From contig JBBPFI010000015.1 in the NCBI GenBank assembly GCA_037974965.1, positions 407,001 through 471,000 on the forward strand: a DNA stretch of 64,000 bases. Direction: 5' to 3'. Shown piece by piece: positions 1-13,877 of this stretch. Below the pieces are notes generated by a model. It was not told the origin of the DNA and made no database searches. It saw only the letters and a list, made by a program, of their open reading frames with translations. This DNA comes from Dacryopinax spathularia. Taxonomy: Eukaryota > Basidiomycota > Dacrymycetes > Dacrymycetales > Dacrymycetaceae. The stretch's first letter is position 1, and each line of letters begins with the position of its first letter. The translations under genes and the position numbers were made by a program.

Positions 1-3000
1 CCGCTATCATCTTCCGTGCGACCCACAAAGGCATTTGAGGATCTTGTCTCAGTCTGCAATATCTCCGCGAAAGATCCTTTTTACTGGAGAAACAAACATG
101 CTGTCGAGGCGAACGTCGTCGCCTGACCTATGATGAGCAGCTCCAAGATCCTCTTGCTGGTGCTCATCGACCGGTAATCGCGGCTCTGGCAAATTTCGCA
201 ATTCAAGATCTTTTCCCAAAGAATCAGCCGAGTGGAGGCTGGGCGTAAAGCTTCGCCTTATGGTACCTCTGATCGAACCACCGAATCGCCGCGGAAGCGG
301 TTGGTGACTGTCCGCAGGCACAAATAAGGCTTCGTGGGTGTTTTCTTAGCCTTCCGAGCGTTGGCTCCTCAAGCTTGTCGTGTCACCTTCTCTTTCTGAT
401 GCAAAGTGACGCAGGCTGACTTCTTTGCAGGACCCTTAGCTCGACAGCGAAGCACTCGTATGCCACAATAACGCTGCAGGCATACGACCCGGCCATAGCG
501 GTCTATTTGCGAACGCACTCGTTTCCCGCGGAGAACACTCGTGAACATTCCCTGGTTTATCGCCCAGCCTGCCAAGTATGGAAACCCCAACGTTCGCTTA
601 GAAGGGCTTTATGGAAGAGCGGACTCGCACCGCATATGGCCACACGCAAGAAGGCTCAACGCAGGCCCGCCGGTTCTCGCGGCTGTTTTCCGCCGGGTCG
701 CAACCCTCGAATTGCTTAGGACGAGTTTGGTCGTTCCTATGTTGGCGCATCTTCCAGCGAGTCGCTCGCTACCATCAAGAACGTTGGTCTTATGCGAGGA
801 ATGTGGAGTGCTGCCTTCTAATAGTTCAGGAAGCGCGGGCCGCCTGACCGTGTGGGGCATGGTACGTTCGAATCCACCGGCTCCGAGGCAGAGCCTTCTC
901 AACCGACTCGAAATACTGGACGCACACGCACGAACTCCCCTCGCTCGTCGAATTTGCCCGTCTCGCAACCTTGTCTTTCTTGCGACCTCGTCGGTGGGCG
1001 GTCACAGAAGCCGGTGAAGGCTTCTTTTCCGACAGTTATCTTATCTTGCTGGCATGTGCTGCACTTCGCTTCCTTGCCAGCAAACCTGGGCTTCCGCAGC
1101 GGATCGTCTTCACGCCTAAGGACGCTGGTCTGTCAGAGATGAACGCTCGCCTGGTTCCGGTCAGGTGACCTGTCATGAAGACGCGCTCTCGAAGCAAGCT
1201 GCCGCGAAAGCTGTATTGCGCTAAGCTGTGTTGCGCTTTATCTCGTCATGTGGCGTTTGCGAGAAGAGACATGTGCGGTCTCCTGGGCTGTGAGCTTCCA
1301 AAGGCAAGGATACCGTGGACTCTGGATGATGGAGGGACGCCGTGCTGGCAGCTCAATGAAGCATTTCTCTTGCTCTTCGCGGATCTGGCGTCGTACCTCA
1401 CGAAACGGCGATACCGACTGCTGTGTGCGGGTTCTTGTCGTCAACATATCAAGCCGCATTCCAGTATCGCGCCAAGGTCTTTTCGTGCACCCGCCAGGAT
1501 ATCGCAGGCTGTCCTTTGCCATTCGACGAGGCTGTCAATCAAAAACCACCCCCGCGTGCAATTCCAAAGCGCTCGTGGCAGTCGACTCGTCCTTCAAGCT
1601 TTGAGGTACGACGTGGTCTGATCATGTACGCCATACCCAAGCCGGGAGCGTGCAGCATGTTTGCGGTCTGGAGCGGCAACACCCTAGATGGACACCACGA
1701 TGGACGACATGGCTCCATCCGATCCGATGCTGTCAAGCTATTTTTTTAGCATTCACACTTGCTCATAACGCCTTCCTCCCACATTCTCCCAATCTTCCGA
1801 AACACCATCCTCAGTCCAGCGACACCTTGACATTCCAAGCGGTCTGGTCGAGACCGCCGAGTAACGATGCTTCCACATACCATTGCTACGACGAAATCTG
1901 GACAGAGGGACGATCACTCCTTTCCGAGTCACCTCGGCTGTGGCGCCCCAAGCCATGCATTTCCAGCATCTCAGGACTACTGCCAGAGCAATCAGTGGAC
2001 AACTATCTCATGATCTCATGCGGAAGACTCCCTCCCGTCCCCTGGTAGCGCACACTGCCAGCGGCGAATCGACGCGTTCTACTGTACTGGGCAGGACATG
2101 CCACATTCCAGAAATCTAGAGACAGAAGGCCCCAACGAGCTAGCCACCTTTCTCTAGCAACGCACACCTCGGACGCCTCAATGCGTACCGTACCACAGAA
2201 CTGGATCTCGGCCGATTTGAGTGCGGAAGCACGAAACGAGCGAACGGACTTCGCCTCGAGATCAACGCGCTACGCCGTTCTCGTTGCTGAACGAACTAGA
2301 CGACGGTTGACAGACCTCGGACGGATCGGGTATCGTAATCTAATAACTTGACGCAGTTTCGGAAAGAAGCGAAAGCGTAACTTATCCTCCGTTCATACAA
2401 GCCAGATTAGCCCATGACAATCTCCTCGCCCCTGCCCTTCCCCGCACCATTCCTCGACGCCCTCGAGTCAAGTTACCGCTCAACCTGGCACTGGACCATA
2501 CAACGAGAAACAGCCCGATCCCCCTTCCTTCGGAGCACAAATTCCCCTCCTTCGGCACACAACCCCCCATCGTGAAGCACGCCTGATGTTGAACACGCCA
2601 CCTCGCGAGTACATAAAGGGGATGGAGATAAGCTGTAATCTGACCTCTGGCGAAGCTCGTCTTTTACTAATTAGTAAGTTAGGCTTGTCAGCACGCTTCT
2701 AATCACCCTGCGGCGAACCTAGATTTCCGGCCAGACCCCTCCTTCTCTTCTGCGCGCCTGTCATTCATTCCGTCCCTGACAACCCCGTTGCCGACGTCAC
2801 CGCCTCGCCCCTTCCCTTCCTTCCCTTCCCCTTCCCCTCCCCCTTCTGTCCCACTAACCAAACTCTTGCTCTAACGCAACACGCCCCACAACGTCGGATA
2901 TTCTCCGCACAGAACATACCAATCCCAAACACCCGCAAACTACTGTAGTGTACAGTAGTGCCACCGTCAGAGAGGACGAGCCCGAGGAAAACGAGAATTT

Positions 3001-4224
3001 TGTGCGCCGCATGCCCTTGCGAAGGGCTCCACATAGCCACTCCTCACCTCACCCTTGTCCCTGCCCGTGCCTGACGGAGGGGAGCTGTCACGCAACCCAA
3101 TAGTTAGATAGATTTGTTGACAGCTAGGGCAAGGGAGCGGGCTTATCGTCGGCACGTTCGGCCCACTCTACCATAACGATACCAAGCCGCAAGCGTTGCA
3201 GCATCCCGAGAGTCTGAGCGATGGAAAAAGGGGAGACGAGTAGCTCTACTATCCCATAGAAGTCGGGGACTAACTACGACCAGGGAGCGAATATCGAGCG
3301 CTCGCCCCTGCCTCGCGCCGCGTTATGAGATTGAGCAGAGAGAGGGGGCGAGCTCGCAAGCGAGCGCCATTTCCGTATCGTTGGTGCCGCTCCCTCATCG
3401 TCACCCTCCGTGCCCTTGCCCGTGTGCGTAAGCAAAAGAAAAGAAACGGTCTGGAATGCACCTTCTGAGGTCCCAGGCTGGAGGACCCATGACCAAGCGG
3501 AAATAATGCCACCGACTTAAGCCACTCGAGCTCGAGCCAGACAGTGAAGCAGAGTCGACGATAATTTGTCCGAGAGGGTTCCCCAAGATTTTGCCCTCGT
3601 ATAGCGGGGCTCGACCCTCGACCCCCTCGCCCCTCACATCCGTCGGATGCATTGAAGTCGGGGTCCATCCAGCAAAAGGGGAGCGAAATGAACCAGCCAA
3701 TCAAATGCGGCGCCAGGGGCTCTTTGCCTTCTGGGTCTGTGCAGAGAGGCCCGACTCCGTCCCGCGCTCGCTCGCTTTGTGTGTCTGTCTCCATAGGGTG
3801 CTCTGTGTGTGTGTCTGAGCCACACTGTCTCTCCCCACCCTCTCACACCTCACTCGTTCGCTCACACGGTCAGTACTCTCGAGCAGCACATCAGCATTGA
3901 GTGCTCAAGCCTTCTCTTGCTCGTAGTGCTCATCATCATCATCCCAGCCCGCCTTCGCTCACTCGCCCGCTCGCTCGGTGCTGAGCTCGCCGTCGTTCCT
4001 TCCTTTCTTACTGACGCTATAGCGTGCCGTAACACGCTCCTCCTACTTTTCGCATACCTCACTCTCTCCCCCCTCATCCTGCTCATTCCCGACACCCTTC
4101 CTGGCCCTCGCCCTCGTCCTCGCCTCCCCTACCGACTGTCCCCCACCACCGTACCGCTCGACCCACCCACCATCCACCCACCACCCGTCCACCCAACGCG
4201 CTAGACCGGGCGAAGAAGGAGCAA
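1..4224. other. Gene-poor left flank and kinase upstream region
   Basis: I find no gene here. The open frames in all six frames are short (under about 175 codons), resemble no family I know and lack the splice-linked continuity seen in every gene to the right. The first 2.4 kb is mixed-composition sequence. From about 2.4 kb to 4.2 kb it becomes pyrimidine-rich on the + strand, with TG and TC runs near 3.78-3.85 kb, as expected for the promoter and 5' leader of the kinase gene that starts at 4225. A gene cut by the left edge cannot be excluded. Confidence 0.5.
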
Positions 4225-7467
<3,243 letters not shown>

Positions 7468-8466
7468 CCCGCATCCCTTCTCCTCTTTCGTTTCTTTCGT
7501 CCATTCTCTATCTTTTCTTCGTGGCGCCTTTTGGCTGCGCCTTTTCATTGCCCTCCCAGGCGTTGGATCTTCTTCTTCTTCTTCTTCGGACAATGCATTA
7601 CTAACCAAAATCAAAATCAAACTCACACGCAATCTTCCACATCCTCACACTTCCAATCTCCGTCTCCGTCTCCTCCCCACCCATCCCATCTTCGAGTCCT
7701 CACTCTTTCCTTGTAAACTGAAAACAACCCAACGCACGCACGCGCTGCCTCTCCTTCACTCATTGATTTCTTGTCCCTCTCTCTCTCTCTCTCTCTATTT
7801 CCTCCTGTCTTGTGTTGTCAATCGGTTCGCTCTTGTGTGCATAACTATCTATTTCTCACCTTCTTTTTGTTGCTCCCCAGCTCGCGCGGTCTTGGATTTC
7901 GCATTGGCTTTTCGTTTGCCTCCCGGGCGGCTCGTAACGAATGAAAGGAGGGAGACAGGGAGACGCCCAGGAGGCGAACAACAGACTGCCGATCAGAGCC
8001 AAAGGTTAATAGAAATGGATCGCTGGTTTCATTCGCATACCTCCTAAGAGGGAACATTTTGCCTACCCTAGCAAGCTCGGAACGATGACTTGGCGCTAAG
8101 CATGATTCGTACAGTACATTATGATGAGAAAGAAAGCTGAGGTTGGAATCATCGGAAATCGGATCGGGAAGAGCAACAGACCAGGGACGGGCAGGGCGGA
8201 AGGAGAAGACCCGCGCGGCTCAATCGGTGCCGCATCGCCGCCGTCCCCGCACCTCCGCTCCCGGCACCACAACTCAACCACCCCGTCTCCCTTCGACCAG
8301 CCAAGCCAGAAAGTACCTCACCGCTCCCCCACACCAGAGAAGAGTGCTTGACCGAGACATGAGTTCGGTTTTCGGCGAAGCACTGATTAAACGGAAATAA
8401 CGGAAATAACGAGAATAACGGGAATTGCCGGAACTTTGGCATTTCGGACTGGGTTAGGGATGTCCC
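7468..8466. other. Convergent intergenic region
   Basis: This lies between the kinase 3' end and the 3' end of the minus-strand mitochondrial protein gene. No gene is seen. It holds a short TTC run near 7570, a CT dinucleotide run at about 7779-7797 and a 9-bp tandem repeat at 8391-8428 (separate entry). It is probably made of the two 3' untranslated regions. Confidence 0.6.
8391..8428. repeat. Short tandem repeat, 9-bp unit cggaaataa
   Basis: There are about four imperfect copies of a 9-bp unit: two perfect copies of cggaaataa, then cgagaataa and a decayed cgggaattg. It lies about 40 bp beyond the stop codon of the minus-strand gene at 8467, so probably in its 3' untranslated region. A length-polymorphic microsatellite is the simplest reading. 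Confidence 0.8.
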
Positions 8467-9578
8467 TCATGATCGGCCGACTAACCAGCCCCACCAGCTC
8501 CCACTTCCTTCTTTCTTCCCCTTCCCATCTTCTTTTTGCTCCTTCTTCTCCTCCGCCTTCCCAGCCGTGCCCTTTTCCTCCTCCTGCACCGCAGACCGAG
8601 CACCCGCCCGACCACCAGCAGCAGCAGCACCCGAAACGTCCCCCAGCGTAGGCGGTTTGACGAGCGTAGGCAACGTAGCGGCCAACACCTCCCCCGACCC
8701 TGTCCCCCTCGCTCCAGAGGAAGAGGGAGCTGAAGCTGAAGCTGAAACGGCAGAGGCAGAGTGGGAAGTGAGAGCTCGCGCTCGCTCGCGTTCCGCGTCG
8801 TACGTCTTTTCGAGGTGGGCAAGTTCGGCTTGGATCTCGGATTTGAAGCGTTCTTGCGCTAGGGCGGCGCGTGTCATTTGGAGTGTCTACGGGTGGAACA
8901 TCAGTACTCGGTTTCTTTTGCTCTTGGAAGGTGGGGGAAAATGAGTGTGAGGATGCGGCGGATGGGGAGTGGACGGGAGGGGAGGGGAAGGGAGGGATCG
9001 AAATGGGTATGCGTAGGGGATGGGCGGGGGGATGAGGGGTTTTGGAGTTGCGGTATTTGGGAGAGGGTGTGCATAGACGCGGCCGCATGGAGATTCATGG
9101 GAGTCTCGCGCGTCTCCAGGGACACCCATTCCATGCCCTACAGCCTCCAATCCCATCCCATCCCATCCAATCCCATCCCATCAAACGTCCACGTCTCCCC
9201 AAACCGACCACATAGCCAAATACTCATAGATCATAAAGAACCCGAAGCTCGACTCACCAGAAACACAGCGGTGCCAATGACGATTATAGGCAGCCAAGCG
9301 GGTAAGATCTCAGCGTAGAACGAACGGTGTCGCTGGCCCGCAGTGGGCTCCGCTCTTCCTGCGCCTTCCGTTCCTGCAGTTCGGTCTGGCTGTTGTTCTG
9401 CGCGGGGAGGGTGTGGTTGTTGTGGGTTTGGGTGACGAGGGGGGGATTGGGGCTCGTGGTGCGTCGCGTATGCGCGAGTTGACAGGACCGGGAGAGTACT
9501 AGTTGCGCGAGGAGGCCTCCGAGCGAGGGGGGTTGGTTGACGGGCGAGGAGGAGACGGGCGGTCCGGGTCGCGGACAT
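8467..9578 (-). CDS. Uncharacterised mitochondrial single-pass membrane protein
   Basis: Two exons, 9258-9578 and 8467-8886, 246 aa; family not recognised. The N-terminus (MSATRTARLLLARQ...) is Arg/Ser/Ala-rich without acids, as in a mitochondrial presequence. One hydrophobic segment, AWLPIIVIGTAVFL, lies at residues 94-107, followed directly by a charged helix (MTRAALAQERFKSEIQAEL), then a low-complexity Ser/Ala/Gly/Lys tail ending SWWGWLVGRS. The splice junction falls at the end of the membrane segment (donor GTGAGT, acceptor GTAG) and joins the frames cleanly. The 371-nt intron is far longer than the roughly 50-60 nt usual in this window and contains TCCCA repeats. An inner-membrane assembly factor or a small respiratory or ribosome-linked protein is possible; I cannot assign it. 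Confidence 0.75.
9150..9182. repeat. TCCCA/TCCAA pentamer repeat inside an intron
   Basis: About six imperfect pentamer units (tccca, tccaa) sit inside the single long intron of the minus-strand mitochondrial protein gene. They may explain part of that intron's unusual length. Confidence 0.75.
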
Positions 9579-10885
9579 TTTGGGAGGTCGGGGGGGTGGG
9601 AGGACTGTACAGCACAGCACAGTACAGTACAGTACAGTACAGTAACAGCACAATCCAAGCCGGTTACAGGACCTCGAGAACCTCAGATGGGCGCCAAAAG
9701 ATAGTCGGTCGGTCGGTCAGACCGGCGACTTCGGCCAGTCGGCTAGTCGGACACAGGGTTCGGACCAGAGCCTCTCAAGGGTTGCAAGAGGAGAACCACC
9801 CAGCAGGGGAGTGTAGTCGGAACCTCCCAGAACTCCCTACTCCAATTCCTGCAGATAGTCGGAGTCGTAGGAGTTGTCGGCCGTCGAGCAGTGCCTCCAA
9901 CAAGCTGAATGAGTCGAGTGAGTTGAATGAGCGAGCTTGGAGGAAGCTGAGCTGGAGCCCACGCAATCCGATTTCGTGGACGTCAAGCTTGGACCGCAAG
10001 CAAGGGATTTCGCGTGGAGTGGAAGGCGGTCAGGAGCTCAGAGTGGCGAGACGATGTAGGCCGACACGGCGGACCAAACTCAAAAGTGGCGCGCCCTCCC
10101 AGCCTTGGGAGAGGGAAGCGGCGTGTAGTCAGCGGGTCTGACTCAGCCGTTCTGGGGTTGAAGTAGCCGGCTTGTGCTGTCCGCCGTAGTCGTCCGTCCG
10201 CGGCGATTCCCGGAACCTGCCTTCTTGGAGGACTGCGGGGTGGGCTGGGTTGGGCTGGCTGGGAGGGCAGGAGAGGGAGGGGAAGTGCATATGAAAGCGC
10301 TGGTTAGTCAGACCGTCGTCGCTCAACGTCACACCCCCAAACCTCCATCCATCCAACCCATCGCATTCCCTCGCCAAAACTCGCTCACTCGCTCTCCCGG
10401 CCGCCCTTGTCCGTCCGGTGGCCGTCCCATCTCACTAGTTTCCGCCCGCCGTTCTCCGGAATTCGGCACACACTTTCCTACGCTCCCTTTGCACCGCACC
10501 GCCGTCGTCGGCCGGCCGGCCGTGCTCGTCTACCTTACTGTGCTATTCTTGCCCACGCCGCACGCTTTCCCTCAGTCGCACTCCAGCTAGAGCCGGACAG
10601 CCCGAACCAAACCGAACCGAACCGGCCAAAAAGCTTCGGGGGTCTCGTCGGTACTCTCCCTCGCGCGCGGCTTGTCCCCTCCTCTCCCTCTCCTCTTCTC
10701 TTTCCTTACCTCGCTCGCGGGCTAGTCATCATCGTCATCTTTCATTATCAGACGCGACATCTCCCTCTCCCGTTACTGCTTCATTTGGCCGTTGCTACTA
10801 CTAGCAATCGACAACACTTCGACGAGATTTACTGGGTCGTGGCGCCGAAGCGGTTTGTTGCTAAGAGTGCTTAAACGCACGCCGG
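9579..10885. promoter_or_regulatory. Divergent upstream region between membrane-protein and bZIP genes
   Basis: This 1.3-kb region lies between two divergently transcribed genes. No coding signal is seen. It starts with a CAGTA microsatellite (9608-9650), then a stretch at about 9700-9960 unusually dense in the tetramer/hexamer GTCG/AGTCGG. Nearer the bZIP start it becomes C/T-rich (10,300-10,880), the usual look of promoters and 5' leaders in this window. Confidence 0.55.
9608..9650. repeat. CAGTA/CAGCA pentamer microsatellite
   Basis: The pentamer CAGTA is repeated about four to five times without interruption, flanked by CAGCA variants. It lies 30-72 bp upstream of the ATG (9578) of the minus-strand mitochondrial protein, so probably in its 5' leader or core promoter. 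Length variation could affect expression; that is inference. Confidence 0.85.
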
Positions 10886-13071
10886 ATGTCTGCGATGGCG
10901 CATGATCGGGCGATGTCAGAGTTGGATGCGGAACATGATCATAGCGGGGTGCGCATCTCCTCCCTCTCCCTTTGCTTCACCTTACCTTTACCGTCGCCTG
11001 CACCTTCGTCTTCACCTGATCATCTCCTCTCACCTTCTCACGCTCACTTCCTACCCTCGTCACCCCATCGTCGTCATATTTGACCATCCCCGCACGTCGC
11101 TTACATAACACTAACCCCATGTCCCTGCATATAGTCAGAACTAGACCACGGCTCCGACCACGGCGATAACGGCAAAAGCGGCAAGCCCGGCAGAAAACAG
11201 AATCCCGAGTGCGTCCCTCTCCCTTCCTTCCCCCTCCAACTTCCCAACAAAGAGCACGCTCGCTAACTTTGGTGGACTGTGGAAGTGCACAACAACAGCG
11301 GAGGATCCAGAACCGGGTTGCGCAAAGGGAGTTTAGGTTGAGGAAGCAGCAGCGGGTGCGTGCACTCCTCCATCACCTTCTTCATAACCGGCATGCCCTG
11401 CGTACCCTTCGGGCTCTTGGGCGAGATGAACACCCCGCTAACGCCTCGCGCTCGCAGATCCGCGACCTCGAAGCGCGCGTCGAGATGCTCTCCGCCGGGC
11501 AAGGTCAAGGCTTCGAGCAAATGCGGAACATCCTACGCGCCATCATGGCCGAAAATCACCACTTACGCGGAATCATCCGCCAACTCTCAGAATTCATGGC
11601 CGAGGGCGTTGGCGGGTGCTTGCCAAAGATGGGGTACACGAAGGAGTCGTTTGAGGAGTTTGTGAATCGGGGGGAGACGGATACGGCGTTTTATGCGTTT
11701 GACGCGTATAAGAAGGCGAAGGCTGCTGGGGCTGCTGCTGGTGGTGGGCAGCCCGGGGGCGGCGGGCCGGGAGGGATGGGAGGGTTGAGCGCGATCTTGC
11801 CGGAGGCGGGTGAGGGGCCGAATAAGAAACGGAAGAGGGCGTCGACTGATACGCCTGAGGATGGAACTACGACGACGGCCAATAACGGCGCAGGCAGCAG
11901 CTCGACCTCCCCTCCCATTCCCTCTGGACTCACATACGCCACCAATGGCGTCAGCTCACCAAGCGCAATGCAGACCTTCTCCGCGCTCCTGGACGGCTCC
12001 TACACCGGCCAGACCTACGCCCCTCCGCAGAGTATGCAGTCCTCCCAACCCCAGCTCCGCCCAGTCGCGCAATACAGCGTCACCCTGCCCGAGCCCCTAG
12101 TCCCGCGCAACCCCAACATATTCGGCGCTTTTAACGGGTACGACGCCTACCCCCTTCAACCCTCCGACCCACCCCACCCGTCCCAACAACAACAAGCCCA
12201 GCAAATGATGCAGCTCGCCCGTGACAGCGCTGAGAACAGCATGTTGCTCAGCAACGTGGAGACGGCGATCGAGAGTGCCAACCCGCGCCAGTTGGAGGCG
12301 GGGAAGCTGATCAAGTATCATCTTTCGAATTATAGGAATAACCATAATTATTGTTTGCCGACGAGCTTGAGGCCGACGTTGGTGCAGAGGACTATCCCGC
12401 ATGGTGCGTCCCGTTCGTTCCCATCTCCTCAACTTCTCTCCGCTGCACTCCCCCTACTGTCTTTCTCCCACCTGCTCTCATTCCATTCCGAGTCATCTAT
12501 GATATGTGTGGCCAAAAGTGACTGACACGCGCTCGCAGACCCGATAATCGACGGCATTCCCGCCCCCGTCATGCGGGACCGGATGATCCTCCTCAAGGGG
12601 CGATACGACCTCGTCGACTGCATGCACGAGTTCCTGAAGGGGGTGACTATTCATGGGGACGACGTGTTGGCGCATACGAATTGGGAGGTTTCGGAGGCTT
12701 GGTTGAAGAAGTATGGGTGGGTGCTCGCTTCTCTTTTTGCTATCCACCTCTCCTCTGTTCTTTCACCACTCTCCCGTGCATACCGTGTCCCTCTTCCACC
12801 ATTTCTCTCTTCCACTGCTCTCTCCTCTCTGTTTCTCCTCTCGCCTGCTTCCTGGCTAGCGTGAAATTGGTTACAAGGAAAGCATGAAGCTGACGATCCC
12901 CGCAGCTTCCTAATCGACGAACCCTTCCTAGCGGCCATAAACCGCTGGCGAAAAGAACGCGGCGAGCGCGAGATCGCCTTCGACGACCTGCCAACAATGG
13001 AAGAACAGCCCCAGATGCCCGTTCAGCCGTATGGGGCCGGGGTGGCACAGCAGACGATTGGCTCGCTCTAG
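10886..13071 (+). CDS. bZIP transcription factor with DUF3425 C-terminal domain
   Basis: Six exons: 10886-10948, 11135-11208, 11286-11355, 11458-12403, 12539-12716, 12906-13071; 498 aa. The basic region is split over exons 2-3 and reads QQQRRIQNRVAQREFRLRKQ, matching the fungal AP-1-like NxxAQxxFR consensus. A leucine-zipper-like helix (IRDLEARVEML...) follows in exon 4. A Gly/Pro/Ser/Gln-rich activation-like middle follows, and the C-terminus (ANPRQLEAGKLIKYHL... through WEVSEAWLKKYGFLIDEPF) matches the helical DUF3425 domain found in many fungal bZIP proteins. It presumably acts as a nuclear DNA-binding regulator; target genes are unknown. The start in exon 1 is supported by exact phase matching with exon 2, and GCTAAC branch points are visible. 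Confidence 0.9.
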
Positions 13072-13877
13072 CGGTGTAGCGCTGTAGTCCCGGCTGCCTG
13101 AGCTGCTCCCATTCGCTCTCTGTTCCATTTGTTTGTTTGTTTCTTTCTCGTATTATTTAGACTGACAGCATGTTACGATCGCGCGTTGTTGTTCTCCTAC
13201 TTTGGAGGTTCGCCTCATTTCCTTCTCCTTCTCATCGCTCTGCTTCCTGCTTTCACCTTTGCATCTTCGGTTCTCTCATTCTCTCACTTCTTTCAACGAT
13301 CCTCTTACGCCGCCATGACGACGCCCTCCCCCCCCCCCAACAAACTACATACGTAGCCTAATTCACCGACCCCCATCCCTCCTCATCTCAGAAAAGAGCT
13401 GCCAAGGCGGCTCGAGCCGTGCGGTGGGAGGGTGGGTCGGTTGTTTCATTAGTTTAGCTTTCACTCGCTCATGAGTGAGTGGGTGGTTGTAATGCTAGGA
13501 TGACGATGATGCTGATGGAATGAATTCAACTTTTTTTCCTTCACTTGACCCTATGCGTCTATGGAGAGAGAAAGTCTAATAATGATAGCCACAACACCCC
13601 TGCCAACGCATTCACTCCTTCGCTCCTTCCAAGATCTCATTAAGCCCCACCGTTCCCTTCCCCTCGACTCGTCTCTGTTCTCTCCCTCCTCTCCCGTTCT
13701 TGCCTCTCAGCTTCCTCGTGCGAGCCCCTAGAAAGAAGGAGTAAGCCGCTTAGTAAGCTTTGGACGGGCGCCGAGACCGTGGGTCCCTTCCAGTGGGCTT
13801 TGGTGGGCTTGGCCCGGAGTAGGGGCAGAGAGTGGTCGGCGGCCTTGTACGGGTCCCGGTGGCTGCTTGAGCGCTTA
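13072..13877. other. Convergent intergenic region, bZIP and MFS 3' ends
   Basis: About 0.8 kb lies between two converging genes. No gene is seen. The minus-strand frame over 13640-13900 is open but would only extend the MFS transporter's tail if a different acceptor were used in its last intron. Confidence 0.55.

Noticed and set aside
850-880. A tRNA B-box-like gttcgaatc
   Set aside because: No T-arm stem or acceptor stem can be paired around it.
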